Source: Desmodesmus armatus
Taxonomy: Eukaryota > Chlorophyta > Chlorophyceae > Sphaeropleales > Scenedesmaceae
DNA length: 64,000 nt
NCBI GenBank assembly: GCA_007449985.2
Contig: VIIQ02000051.1
Span: 248,001-312,000 of the forward strand
Direction: 5' to 3'
Shown here: one piece after another, positions 32,846 through 45,538 of the stretch
Layout of the letters: every line of letters starts with the position of its first letter
How positions within the stretch are numbered: the stretch's first letter is position 1
The notes under the pieces: model-generated
What the model saw: the letters and a program-made list of their open reading frames with translations, nothing else
What the model was told of the DNA's origin: nothing
Database searches by the model: none
Translations under genes and position numbers: made by a program

Positions 32846-35162
32846 TCACCACTCCACATTGCAGCCCATGCGCCCAAGCGCAGCCGCCATGGCGGCCAGC
32901 TGACTGCTACTGTACTCACCCCTACGCGCCCCAACAGCCGCAGCCACACCTGACGTCATCACCTCATCTGCTACGCACATCCCCGCAATCGCATCCAGCA
33001 GCTGCACTACAGAGGCACCCTCCTTGACCGGGTCAAACTCGGTCAAACGTGCTGCTGCCTCCTTTGCGATCAGCCACAGCCCGAACGCGTCATCATACCC
33101 ATGCACCCCTAGCAGCTGCACAGCTTCCGCCAGCTGTACAGGCCTCAAGGCCTCCGAACAGCGAATCATAGCCTCAGCCAGAACCCTAAACCCCTTCTCC
33201 ATGGTCCTAAACCCCACAGGGTCCTCCGCCTCTGAGTCCAGGTGCTCCACAAGCAGCCGCAGCACTCCGTACACTTCCTGTGGCCCCAGCTGGGCTGCTA
33301 CAGCTGCTACAGCCTCTGCCAGGCTGGCAGCCAGGACCGGGTGCTGCACCTCACGGCTGTAGCAGGCCTTGGCCAGTGCCGCTAGGCTCTGCGGCGTGCT
33401 GTGCTGTGCTATGGCAGCTGCCAGCTGTCCCACCAATTGCGCAGTGCTGCTGGCAGCGGTTCCTGCTGCCGATGACAGAAATTGATTGGCGTACTGCTCT
33501 ACAGCATTGCGTGCTGCCGCCACCAGCGCTGCATTGTTCGGCTGCTGCTGCAGCTGCGCCAGAAACAAACCCATCGAGTCCACAGCTGCTGCTGATGCAC
33601 TGCGTGGGGCCTGCCAGCCGACCTCGGCAGCCCCCGCTGCTGCGGGTGTTACCTCTGCCTCTGCCGCTGTTGCTGGCTGTGTGCCGCTGGTGCTGGCTGC
33701 ATCATCTAACCCTGTTGACCCCAGGTCCTCAGCAGGCAATGCCACAGCAACTGCACAGGCTCCTCCAGGCCGTGCCAACTGTGGCCGCTGAGCATGCTGC
33801 CTGGGCTCTGGCACAGCTGCACCAGCTGCTGCTGGTGGGGCTGGCGGCGCGGCAGCTGCAGCACCGGCAGCCGTACTGCCAGGGCTGCTCCCGCTGCCTT
33901 TCCTGCGCTCAGCCTCGCTGCCTGCTGGGGTGGGTGCTGGCATGGACGCCGCCGCCGCCGCAGCAGCAGCAGCCGCCTTTGGGTTGGCACCCATGGCTGC
34001 AGCAACTGCTGCCCGAGCAGCAGCTGCTGCTGCCTGGGCTGCTGCTGCAGCTGCATGGCCTGCTTCGGTGCCCTGCCAAGCCAGCAAGCGCTGGATGAGG
34101 TCCTCTTTGAGGCCCTCATGGGACAAGCCATGCTGCCAGCACTGCTCTGCGAGCCAGGGCTGCAGGAAAAGGCGGGAAACGCGAGGGACAGCAGGAGCAG
34201 TGGGTGTCAATCCCGAATGAAGTCGAATGAAGTAGGTTCAAGAACAGACCGGACGCAATGAGCGCTGCACAACATGATGTGGTGCATTGTTGTCAGCGGG
34301 GATGCCCAGGGTCACGCCTTTATTGCGAGTGCATGTCACGGCATGACAGGCGTGTTGCAGCTGAATTCAGGGATGCGCTGCGGTCCACTGGGCCCAACAT
34401 GCTGCTTGCTTTCATACCTTGTTCCTGCGCAGCAACTGACTCCGGCTCATGACTGCAACATCTTCAATGGCTGCGCGGCTCTCCTGCAGGCACACAGCAC
34501 AGCACAGCTCAGAGAGGAACTGTGTCAAGCCAGGAAGCAGTGAAGGACATGTGCATGGCATATCGTCCACACCATGCCCCGCCCTGAAAGGATTGCACTC
34601 GTTGTGCTGCAACATGTGCTGCCTGAGCGGCCCAAGAAAGGCGAGATCACATGTGCTGTACAGCAGGCGCCAGCCATATAGACTTCAGCAGTTGGCCACC
34701 GTTGACGCAGGCAGCACACAGGGGTACAGTTTGAACGCACTGTCGAGGCCCAGAGCTTTCAGGCATACTTACAGTGGTGCGGCGGAGTGCTGCATTGCTC
34801 TCAGTGGCGCTCCTGCGCCGCCTGCGGGGTGCATCTGGTGCACTGTCATCTGCTGCTGACGAAGCTGCGCCTGACGAAGTAAACAGCCCTCTGCTGATCG
34901 GATGCTGCCAGCAGCTGTGACCAGCAGGGCCTAGGTCACGCTGGCTGCTGCTGATGCCGGGCCAGCACTTGCGTTGTTGGTGCTGACGCAGCACTGCCAG
35001 GGAGCTGGCCTGTGTGAATGCCGATGCTGTGCTGCGGGCGCCAAATAGCTGTGCCATATGGCGTAGTGCAGCTGCACTGTACCCCTGCTGCGTGATGGCA
35101 GCCAAATGTTGCTGCTGCTGCTGCTGCTGGCTAGACTGCAACAGCCTGAGCAGTGTGGTCAT
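32846..35162 (-). CDS. Organelle-targeted SAP-domain protein with helical repeat C-terminus
   Basis: Model: complement(join(32846..34159, 34418..34483, 34773..35162)), 589 aa. The N-terminus (MTTLLRLLQS then Q/S/R/A-rich, ending near SRGLFTSSGAAS) looks like a mitochondrial or plastid targeting peptide. Residues ~140-185, spanning an intron, read MSRSQLLRRNK-PWLAEQCWQHGLSHEGLKEDLIQRLL, which fits a SAP motif (a short helix-turn-helix often binding nucleic acid). Then come poly-Ala and Pro/Ala-rich linkers. The last ~220 residues consist of Leu/Ala-rich helical units (SLAALAKACY, VYGVLRLLVEHL, AAMAAALGRMG), reminiscent of the alpha-solenoid RNA-binding proteins (FASTK/OPR-like) of algal organelles. 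That likeness is inference only. The stop at 32846 assumes no further splicing; a good GTGAGT donor at 32919 gives an alternative ending. Exact function not recognised. Confidence 0.7.
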
Positions 35163-38100
35163 GCGGCCCCCAGCCTGAAAACACAGCATATCTCCTGTGC
35201 TCCCTAAGCCCTGCCACTGATGCAGTTTCAACACTATTTCTCCCACGCAGATCCAGTATTTTCAGACTGACCTCAATCACCCACAAATGTCAGTTGATCA
35301 GTTTCTTTCGATCTCTGCTGTCTCTGAGATTGCTGCTTCCAGGCGCAGCCTAACGTAGCCAAGAAACACCACACACAACCAGCTGGGGTGCCCATCCGAG
35401 ATTGGGGAGCTTCCATGCTCGGGTTCGGCAGATTTTCCTGTTTGAAATCGGTTGAACCCTTTTGAACCATCGTGAAACATCAGTATGACGGTAAATTTGA
35501 GAAATAGAAGACAAACACAGTATTCTTGCGAAAGACAGCAGTCTGGTGAACCGATCGATACACAGTGACACTCAGGGCCTGCCAGTCAGCAGCGAAGCCT
35601 GGCCAGGCAGAGGATGCATTGTAATAAGATCGCAGAGGCTGAAGCTGCCGTGTCTGTCAACGAAAAGAAGTAGTAAGTGATGCATATGCATGTGCAAATG
35701 CGGCTAAACGAGCTAAACGAGGGGATGCATTGGCCCACTGAAATTGGGTGCCTGGGGGCCAGTCAAGTGCCCAGTGCAACCAAGTATATGTCAAGGCGCC
35801 TAGTAACACTATTTATGCCAATTAATTGCACGATCCCGCTTCAGGCACAGTGGCTTGCCAATTACATCTGTTACATATGCTACAATTCAGTACTTTGAGG
35901 CATGCAACCACCCTGGCTGCAGACATCAATTGCACAGCCTTCTACTGCCCTGGCCGTGCTCGATGACAGCCTATTTTATTGCGACAAACGTGTTATGTTG
36001 CTGCATGTGCACCCATCTCACAGAACCTTTGCCACACGCATGTGCGCAGGCATTCACATGCTACACCACCTGAGGCCCATCAGACAACCAGACACCAACA
36101 CACGGCTGGATGAACGCAAAACGTACCTCTCGTCAGCAAGTATGTGCATGCGGCACATGCTGACACCTGTGCACAGCACTACAGCCACAAGAGCCAGCCT
36201 CCTTCACCCTACCGCCAGGCCAACCTCATCGCCAGCCTGATCGACGAACCAACAACAAACGACCTCACACATCTCCCTGGGCCCACACGGCCCACATCTG
36301 CCTGAGCTGGTTCATCCTTGTAACGCCGCCCAGCCATGCACCAACATGTGACCCCACCACATGCTGCAAGCCCCCATCAAACGCTGTAAGTCCGACCAAA
36401 GCGCATCGTTCATCCTATCCAGCTCGATGCATCTCTACCATTGTCAGAGGCTCAGGCGCCAAGCTTCAGCAGTGCAATGGCTGCCAACCACTGCAGCTCC
36501 TAGAGATGTTGTGCAACTCAATGCACCAGTCCATCACCAGCAGATGACTCATGAGCAATCGCCACATTGGGGGCTGGCACAACAAGGTCATTCAACACCC
36601 TGAACACCAACCACCTGAAACGCATTGACATGCAGTGCCATGGACGCACAGCTGCACACAAAGAGCCGCAGAGAGCCTGTTGCGACCGACCTGCCAAAGC
36701 ACAAAGGCATGCAAAGAGGCTGTACAAGCAGGCATCCATGACTCAATAAGGCCTGCTCCCACCCCAGCATGCCGAGGAACAATCAGGGAGTCCCAACCAA
36801 GGCACCAGGCTAAAAAGGCAACCCCACTTGACCACCGGTACTCACACCATGCCACCAGGGCATCAGCATATCAGGAGCTGGACCAGCGTCCGTGATGCGT
36901 CAGCAAGGGTGACATGGCCCGACCATCACCCTGTGAAACGCTGCAGAGCAGAGGTTGTCAAGAGAGAGTGCACGAACGACAACAGAAAGAGCAATGTGCT
37001 TGGCTACTGGCCACACAAAGATGACGCCGGTGCTGAGATTGCTTAGGGTCATACCGAAAAAACCCGGCCAAAGCTGAAGGGCTGCTTACTGACAACACAC
37101 ACCGCACACACACGAAGAACCACAAACAAAGGGACACATGCTTACTAATAGCACCGGCGCCCAAAAGCAGAAGGCTTGGGTGAGATGGTCATCCACACCA
37201 CCATCACCACACAAAAAATAAACATGGGACAGAAGGAGTCCTGCATGGGATCCAAAACAATAGTTCCCCAAGAAGCAAGGAAACAAGCTGCGACCACCAA
37301 ACAGCACCCTGAAAGGTGGACAAAGGCATGGCCTGAATTGAACACACATGACCTGGCCCAAACATCCACACTTTGCACGTGCCCACCCCCTACCCTCGGG
37401 AACACAAGGACCACCCCAAAAGCGGCATTATTTTGCCAAGAAAACAACTTGTTGGCAGTGCAGTTTATAGGCCCAGGCCGTTCATGACCTTTCGACTCAA
37501 CCCAAGCTCCTTTCCTGGCCTCTCAGCTGTGTATGATGAAGCTGGGGCCAGATCACAAGCGGAGCAGACAGATGCAGGAGCAGCACACAAAGAGTGCGGA
37601 AGCACAATGCATAGAGGCTTTCTCCTTATGCATTGTACCTTTGTTTGCTGCGCAAGCTGAGCATGGCATGTCCAAAACATCACAACATCCTTGCCTCAAG
37701 GGGTCAGCCCCAAGGCTCCGTGCTGCACGCTTGGTACAGCAGCTGGCACAAACACAAGCAATGTTCCATCACAGGCATAGGTGGACAAATCAGCCAGGAT
37801 ACCAGGACCCTGTATGTAGACATGGAGGCATTGATGCCCATGTCCCCACCTAGCTACAGCGGTAACAACACAACAGAGGATTGCATCGAGAAACGGGAGG
37901 GTTTGAGCCTGCATTGCGACGCCACCAGCCACCTGCACAGGTCACCGACCTGTGACTGACTGCCGCCTGTCACCCATCAATGGAGCGCTCATCGGCCCCA
38001 CCTGACAAACAGGGCAGTAAAAGCACCACTCACCACGCACATCGCCTTCACACAGTAATTCTCATCCACATGGCTGTCCCTGGCTTTCCGTACGCGTCCA

Positions 38101-40137
38101 TATCATCCCTTAGGGCGTCCATATTATCCGTACGCGTCCATGTTATCTCATAGTATGCACAAGCCACCCATGCACCCGTCAACTCAACCTGCAGACTTGC
38201 GACACCCAGTGCTGCATGCGGGCAGACACTGGTGGCACAACCAATGTAGGAGAAGACACGGAGAGCCACACAGGCGTCAGGCGGCATGTCAGCCCCCCCG
38301 CAAGCAAGAAGGCCCAGGCTGGCCGCTTGATTGAGGTGTATGAACGGCAAACCTACAACAGGCCGTCATACTCCTCCCTCAATGTGTGTGCCAAACAACA
38401 TTCGAGTGCACATGGACTCCTGGCCATTCACGCCTGTTTGTACGGATCTGTGCTGGGAAGTGCGCCCTGGAGGTGCACACCGTTTCAAAGTCCAACACAC
38501 CTGTGCTGCAACCAAGACCAGTCTATCTTGGCAGCGCAACAAAGACTGCATGCACTCCAACACTATCCATATGACCCCATCACAGTGCAGCCGGCTGACA
38601 TTATTCCCACAGATGGGGGTGAAAAACACCCGCATTGCAGTCCCAAAAAAGGATCAGCATGGCCACAAACAGCCTGCACAGCACAGCTGCTATTCAGGCT
38701 ATCTCAACCTTGCCTGTGTTCGCAAGGGGCCTGACTGTGGTCTGCGCAAATATCGCCAGTGAAGCCCTGTTGCAGTACACGCCACACATCCTAATGCCAA
38801 AAAACACAAGCCAGGGTGCCATAGCAACACCCGGTTGGAAGCTAGAACGCAAAACAAGGAATCACAAGGGAGACTGGCCTGCACGCCTAATGGTGTTGCT
38901 GGCTGCCAAACAACAGCGGTACACAAAATACCAAAAAAGCCAAGCTGGCACATGCGGTTCGCCACGAGGCTTGCCATTTTCACAGCAAGCACCACCAATC
39001 CGAACAACAGCTGCAGCAGTGAGCACAGCAGCCTGTACTGACGCATGCTGCTGTGCACAGTGGGGACAGTGGGGACATCACTATGAGACAGGATGCTGGC
39101 CGTGCTCTTGCAACCACAGGGGCAGTTGTGAGCAACAATGCTGATCAGCATACCTGCCTAAAGGGAAAAACAAGGCAGACATGTGCAGCCAGTGAGGGCC
39201 GCCCTCAACAAATCCAATTGAAACAATGATGTATGGAGCGGAGCACACGCCTTGTGATGCATGTCAGCGTGTGACGCCAGCGTGCATTGCGCCGCTTAGC
39301 AATTCTCAATGACGGCACGAGCATGACACACAGACCAGGTTTTTGATGCCTGTCACTGTGGGCGCATAGGGACTGTTGCCGCTACATTGAAGCGGCCTGT
39401 GTGCACCAGAATCAGTGCATAAGCTTGCCCGTGTGATGGGTCTGCACTCACTTCCAATGTGGCGCTCAAGGCATGCCTTGCACAGCGCTGTGCAAACACA
39501 CAACGCGCTCACACACACAGCAGGCCCCCCTCACACATTGTAACCACACTATCTCAACCAAACAGGACAGGGGAAAGACAGGCTAGGCAGTGACCAAATC
39601 ACTTGCCAAGAAGCGCGCCGGCCAACTTCTGGTGACAAGGGAGCACTCACTCATGTGTCAACACCAAACACAGGACGCACCCTGGCATGTGGTTGTTTCT
39701 ATATTGACCACAGCCACCCACCCAAGGAAGGCATTGCACATGTACTCATTTTCCAACCTCTTAGTCAACACACACGCAAAGGGCTGAGCACCCACGTTTT
39801 ATATTGGGCACATTGTTCAATGGGCAGCAACACACGGATGGTCACTGCCCCACCTCCCTTGGGGACAACCAAGCTGACACACGCAGCTGTTGCGGCCACG
39901 ATTGTTGACAACACAGCGGCTCCTGTGGACTGTTTATTCCATGATTCTCATCGTGGGGAAGCTGCAGTGTAGTACAGGGTCCCTGCCGCAGCAAGCACGC
40001 GAGCCCTTCATCTGAACACACACTGGCCCACAGACATGACTGACCAACACCTTCAACCCCACGCAAAAACAAAACCTTCACACCCTCGGCACAGCCTCCC
40101 ATGCAGACACACTGCAAGCCGTACCATTGGCCATGCC
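35163..40137. other. Five-kilobase stretch without a convincing gene
   Basis: Only short open frames on both strands, none with recognisable domains, coherent composition or splice-compatible neighbours. Apart from a small repeat at 38088-38149 I see no long repeat. It may be degraded repetitive DNA, a long upstream region of the SAP-domain gene, or an unrecognised low-expression gene. Confidence 0.5.
38088..38149. repeat. Three-copy ~20-bp tandem repeat
   Basis: The units CCGTACGCGTCCATATCATC, TTAGGGCGTCCATATTATC and GTACGCGTCCATGTTATC follow each other. The shared core is GCGTCCATrTyATC. No function apparent. Confidence 0.8.
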
Positions 40138-42026
40138 TTACCAGGGCTGCGACAGCAGCGGCAGGGCCACCTGCCCATTGGCTGGGCCGTATGCCTGGCC
40201 AGCAGTGCCGACCGCAGCCTGGTGCATCGCCAGAAGATGCAGCTCCTGCCCCGCAGCCGCTTGTGGCATTGCCAGGCCAGCCTGCATGCCGACAGCGCCT
40301 GCAGGAGGCATGCCATAGCCGAGGAACTCCGCCATAGAGGCTTCCCTCATAGGCACAGCAGCACCTCCCCTGACCTCACACATCACCGCTGCCCCTGCCG
40401 ATGCTGCCAGCCGCTGAGGGGCAAAGCCCCGGCCGTCCTCAGCGCTCATGACAGGCGCAAAGCTGCTGCAAGTCGTGCGGCCGCCGCCCGTGGCAGACAC
40501 TGCTGCCAGCTGTGCAGCATTGCCGGCAGGGCCGTTGCCGCTGGCTGCTGCCATTGGGTTGTATGGCTGGTAAAGCTGGGAGGTTGCAGCAAGGCTGCTG
40601 CCGGACACCATTGCAGCAGGTGGGGCCCCACCAAAAAAGCCGCTGTGGCCAGCGCTGGAGCAAGAAGCTCGGGCCTGTGCCTTGCTCACTTCAACCTCAC
40701 TGCAAAGGAGCAGCAGGCGCCGCAGGGCCTCGTCAATCTCAACCTCCAAGGCTGCGTCAGCTGCTGTTGCTGCAGCATCCATGCCGCTGAAGGCAACACC
40801 AGTGCCCAGCAGCGCACTCGATGCGGGCACCAGCTGTGGCAGCTGCATGCCCGCCACCGGCAGGCTGCAGGCCCTGCCACCCTGGCCCAAGTCTGCTGGA
40901 GACATCATGGGGGGGCCAACGGAAGCCCTGCGGCGGCTGGTAGGGTTCTGCGCGGCTAGGCCGCTGCACTGCATCTGCGCCAGCAGTGTGCTGTCAAGAA
41001 CTGACTGGTTGGCGAACTGCTGCAGGGGCGCTGCAGGCATCAGGCCAAGCTGCGCCCGCAGCAGCTGGCGCTGGTGCTGGTGCTGCAGCTGCAGGCGGTC
41101 CTGCTCAAGCTGCTGTGTGAGCAGGAGCCGGGCCTCACTCTGGCGCTGCATGGCCTGCAGGGCCTCAGCACCAGCCAGCACAGTGCTGGGGTCACCCCCT
41201 GCAGGAAGCATGCAGACATCCCCTGACACTGTGCTGGCCCATGAGTCCTCCTGCACGATGATGGCATCCTGCCCAGCCACTGCGGTGATGCACTCGAGGG
41301 CTGTCGGCGTGGACAGGCTGGTGCAGAGGTTGGTGCCTTGCGGCCACACAGGCTGCATGCTGGTCTGATACACTGCCTGACTCTGAGGGCCCCCAGCCAG
41401 CCTGGCACTGCTCTCGTCCAGGGAGTAGCGGCCGTATCTGCCCTGCAGGGCGCCGGATGGGCCCGCCTCAGCTGCGCCAGTGCCCTTTGAGTTGCGGTCG
41501 TAGTACTGCTGCGTTGCGTTTGGCCTGCTGTTGCCGGGGCGGGTCACGTGGGGCTGTGCGCCATGATGGTGTGGCTTCCCCAGCGCGGCAGGGCCAGCAG
41601 CACATGTGCTGCTTGTAGCACTGCTGAAGCTGCTGGACCTGCTGGTGCAAGACCTGGGGGTGCTGACAGGAGACGCATGGTCTGTGCTGCTGCCTGGCCG
41701 CGGCAGGGGCCGCGCCTGCTGCTGTGCTGGCATGCTGCACCCTGTGCCTGCAGACCCACGTGCCAGTGCTGCCTGAACTGATGGTGGCATGAAAACTCCC
41801 GTTCCTGAGCTCCGCCCTAGCGTGTGCACACAGCAGCAACAGGACACAGCAGCAACAGCATGATTGACATTTTTCTAGCGAGTGGGGAACATGTGTGTAG
41901 TGTGGCAAGCAGGACCCTCTACACACCCACAGAAAGCCGCAGCGGCAATTCAATTCGTGGCATGCAAAGAGGCATCATTGGCGCAGCACGCAGCACTAAA
42001 GACTCACCTTGGTCTCGTTTCGCCAT
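40138..42026 (-). CDS. Low-complexity Gln/Ser/Ala-rich protein, function unknown
   Basis: Model: complement(join(40138..41816, 42008..42026)), 565 aa. The single long exon stays open for more than 1.6 kb. Exon 1 is only 19 coding nt (MAKRDQ plus one base) with a strong GTGAGT donor, and phase 1 matches the CTAG acceptor at 41817-41818. The protein has Ser-rich, Pro-rich and Gln-rich tracts (LLLTQQLEQDRLQLQHQHQRQLL, around residue 270) and a short Leu-rich helix (EIDEALRRLLLLCSEVEVSK, around residue 385). There are also two basic Ser sites of the type RxS (RRRASVG, GRYSLDE). No catalytic domain, signal peptide or membrane segment is visible. Its composition is like regulatory or RNA-associated algal proteins with disordered tails. 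If exon 1 is wrong, the next in-frame ATG is at 41790. A downstream neighbour (45801-46957) has similar composition. Confidence 0.65.
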
Positions 42027-42850
42027 ATCTGCCCTGTCTGCAGCACCACAACACAGCATAAGACTTCCGTAAGTCTGCAGGGAACGATGGTGTGGAAACG
42101 AGCACCAAACACGCTCCAGACAACAAACCACGTCCTACAAGGCCTACAGGACGGGGACTGGACGCTAGCCCATCCCATCCCGTGGACATGCTAGTTTTAC
42201 AGACGTCTGATCCCACTTACCAACACCTTTGGTGGACTCAGCAGGACCAGCGGACTGTTCGAAGCAATCGGTATCGGAACTACGAATGGCACGAGAGGGT
42301 GCTTGAAAGAGATGACTTGACTAACAATATGCTGCAAGACAAAAGTCCGAGCCAGTGAAGAGCTCTGTGAACAGTGAAGAGCTCTGTGAACAGGGTGGCC
42401 ACATATAACCTAAACCACAGGGGAGTGTCACTGTCAAGCTCGTGTTTAGGGTTGAGAATGCCGTCAGGGTTTACAAAATGCAAGACATGGTTACCTATAC
42501 CCCTGCCTAGTCTGTGTCTGCCCCCCCCCCCCCCCCCCCACCCCCCCACCCACCCACCCCTCCTCCAGGGGCCGGCTGTATGAGACCATTTGTGGTGTGC
42601 TGCTGGGCCCCTTCACCAAACCGGTGGCCCCTCCTCCGTTCAAGCAGTAGCACCCCTCCCCTCCCTCCCCCCTGGCAACCAGATTTGTGGTGGACGCCTA
42701 GGTGGTTGCATGCTTCCAGGCTGGCAGCCACAGTGCAGTCCCAGGATGGCAGAGGTTCCTCAACAAGTGCTGGTTGCCTGGAGGCTGTTGTGCAGCTGTG
42801 CAGGTGGTGTGAGTGCAATTCTGAGTGCAGTTACTACTGTGCACTTACTT

Positions 42851-42892
42851 TGCCGGTGACTCATTGCCGGTGACTCACTGCCGGTGACTCAT
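42851..42892. repeat. Three tandem 14-bp units
   Basis: TGCCGGTGACTCAT, TGCCGGTGACTCAC, TGCCGGTGACTCAT in direct succession. Confidence 0.95.
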
Positions 42893-43375
42893 CGCACCAG
42901 AAGCGTGACGGTTACAGTATGTCACAGAACGTGAAAGATGCGGCAGGCACTCACAGATGTGACTGATGTTGCGCACACACTGTAAGGCTATGGAACAGAC
43001 AAGAGAACCACATGGGATGGCTTGGAGCACACATGCCCCAGGGTTTGGCTGTGCTGGTGCTGGTGCTGGTGCTGGTGCTGCAAGGACATCCGCCCCAGCC
43101 TCAAACAGGCTCAAAGAATTCATGAACATTCAATGTGGCCTCCAGCACCCCTCTTGCAGCTGGAGGCGTTGACCAGAGGTCCCTGGTAAAACATTGCAGG
43201 TGCCGTTGGGCAGCTGACACCGCCTCAGGGAGAAGGCGCATCACCCAAAAACAAACGCCCAAAGTGCACCATGCACATGACATGCATGTCAAATTCTGAC
43301 GTCCGGACTTTCACAAAAGTGCCGACGGTGCCATCAACAGCACTTGACGCATGTTGGCATTTTCACCGACCAACC

Positions 43376-43482
43376 TAGCCTACAAGCTTGTAGCTGGTAC
43401 ACAGGCCATGCCGCCCGACACAACATAGCCTACAAGCTTGTAGCTGGTATACAGGCCTTGTAGCTGGTACACAGGCCATGCC
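43376..43482. repeat. Short tandem repeat with internal palindrome
   Basis: Two near-full units (TAGCCTACAAGCTTGTAGCT followed by GGTACACAGGCC) at 43376-43412 and 43426-43457, then a partial unit at 43458-43482. Each full unit contains the palindrome CTACAAGCTTGTAG. Confidence 0.9.
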
Positions 43483-43829
43483 TCACAAGTGTGACACAAA
43501 CATGGACTCCTGAGGCTGAGCCGTGCAACGAGCTGGTCGCTACAGCTGTGACGATTTACGCCTTCGGGGCACGAACTTTGAGCCTTGAGGGTGGGGGGAG
43601 CGAGGAGCGACTCCATGTCTTGAGGCAGCTCAGGGGGGGGGGAGCGCGGGGGTAGTGACTAATCATACTCACAACACATCATATTCTGTCCTGATTTGCA
43701 GTAAAACAGTGCTGGGGGGGGTGAGCCAGGAGCTCTTTGGCCCCTGAAACCATGCCCCCCGGGGGACCAACTCCATCCCTGACACCGAAGAACACACTGT
43801 ATCAGCTTTAAAATAATATTACCCCGACT

Positions 43830-44616
43830 GATGCCATGGCACATGCCTGGCGCCAGGGCACATCTCTTCAAGGGCCTGGGAGCCCGAACAAAGCAACATC
43901 TAGCACAACGCCATTAGCCTTGCGGCAAGGCATGAAACCGCCTTGCACTCACAAACCTTGGGCAACATGCCCAAACCGATGTACATGTCATCTGTACATC
44001 TGCAACATATGTAACAGTTGACAAGCGTCACAGTTGACAAGCGTCACAGCAGCTACATAGAGGCACCAGCTGTGCGCCCTCATGCCCAGGCACATTTTCT
44101 CAAAGGCATGGCAGCTCGAAGAAAAGACCGTCTCTTTCTGTGCAGACCGTACAACGGTCTGCGCAACGCAATCAGCAAAGCATGAAACAGCCCTGCACAA
44201 TACTACAACAAGCCTTGGGCAACATGCCCAAACAGATGGTACAGATGTAACAGATGTAACGAATGTAACAGATGACAAGTGTCACGGCAGCTGCACCGTT
44301 TTACGCCATCAGGGCCAGCTTTGATCCCTTGACGACAACTGACGCATCGCATGCTTCAGCACACTTCCTCAGAGGCCTGGCAGCCCAAGCAAAACAAAAG
44401 CTTGCACGACGCACCAAACAAGGCATGGAACGTCACGCGTATTTGACAGCAGTATGGGAAGAAGGGTATTCGTGCTGCCCTGGCCGGTCTGCTGAGACTA
44501 AATCCCACCGGCTGGGACTTATGTAAAAGTTGAACTACAAGGCATGAAACAGCCTTGCACATCACTGACAAGCCTTGGGCAACATGCCCAAACAAAGTAC
44601 AGGCGTAACAGATGTT
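43830..44616. repeat. Three diverged copies of a ~250-bp tandem repeat
   Basis: Each copy contains a CTTCAAGGGCCTGGGAGCCC-like block, a GGCATGAAACAGCC block and the conserved CCTTGGGCAACATGCCCAAAC block, the last near 43958, 44212 and 44571. The CCTTGGGCAACATGCCCAAA core is itself partly palindromic. Copies run approximately 43830-44050, 44078-44300 and 44346-44616. No protein is encoded across copies in a conserved frame. Confidence 0.85.
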
Positions 44617-45509
44617 CACCCGTGTGAGAGAGTGTGTCTGAAGATGACACAATGGACGCGGCGACTTCTGGAGCGGCGCCCAGTGAGGGTTGTGGGCAAG
44701 CCTCGAAGGCCAGCACAGGCAAGCAGCTGTCGAATCACGTAACAACGCCCAAGCCAAAAGCAGGCAAACAGATTGCTGCACCTGCAGGATATCAGGGGGT
44801 ACGCGCACAGTGGTACCAACTCAGCAGCCTGGATGCAAAACATGACCACAGCCTGTGGAGTGCTTGGCACAGCCGGCAAAAGCCTTTTGCACTTAAAATC
44901 CACGCCGCTTTTGTCCCGTTCGCAGCTGATGCTGACGTGAGTAAGTGTCCAGCTGCACAGCTGAGCAGCGGTTGCTGTGATGTGAGGAAGCCTGGCCCTG
45001 GCTGGTGCATGCTGCAAGGCGCAATGCCCCAAAAGCCGCCACGGGCCGGCACAGGTTGAGGGATGACATGCAGTGAGGGCCAGCCACTGTAACAGCCATC
45101 CCATGCATGAGAGTGAGGTGGTCACACGTTGGAACAGCCATTGCGAGTGACCACCATGGGTCCTGCAGGCTGGCACATGTGTTGCATCATACAGCAGTCG
45201 TCCCAGGCGGAGCAAACTACATGGCAACCATGGTATTGTATTCTATCTATCAACTTGATATCATATTGGGATTATAAAAAACGCTTCGCAACACACGATC
45301 ACTTTGACTGGGGCCACATACGCATCACAGGAGAAAACTCAGAACAATGCTGCACCAGCCACGCCTGGCAGAGTCAAACAAACAGGTAACCAGGGCTGCG
45401 ACAGCACACCATTTCTGACAGGTGACCGCCGCCGCAGCTACTTTCAGCAGTATCCAAAGGCGGACGTTAAGCCAGCGCCCACAGGTAACCAGCAGCCTGC
45501 CCTATGCTT

Positions 45510-45538
45510 GCTGCCACTCGGTGCCACCGAGTGGCAGC
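45510..45538. repeat. Perfect 14-bp-stem hairpin
   Basis: GCTGCCACTCGGTG (45510-45523), a single C, then the exact reverse complement (45525-45538). It lies about 260 bp downstream of the stop of the 45.8 kb gene on that gene's strand, so it could be a 3' flank structure. Confidence 0.9.

Noticed and set aside
33280..34261. Long plus-strand frames over the SAP-domain gene
   Set aside because: They mirror the GC-rich coding exon on the opposite strand, lack domains and conflict with the supported minus-strand model.
40036..41368. Plus-strand frames of 228-307 codons
   Set aside because: Antisense shadows of the low-complexity minus-strand exon. Composition follows from the Gln/Ala/Ser codons on the other strand.
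44634..45059. 141-codon plus-strand frame starting MSEDDTMDAA
   Set aside because: The start looks protein-like but the rest is irregular, with no domain, no splice support and a position right after a repeat array. Kept only as a remark in the spacer entry.
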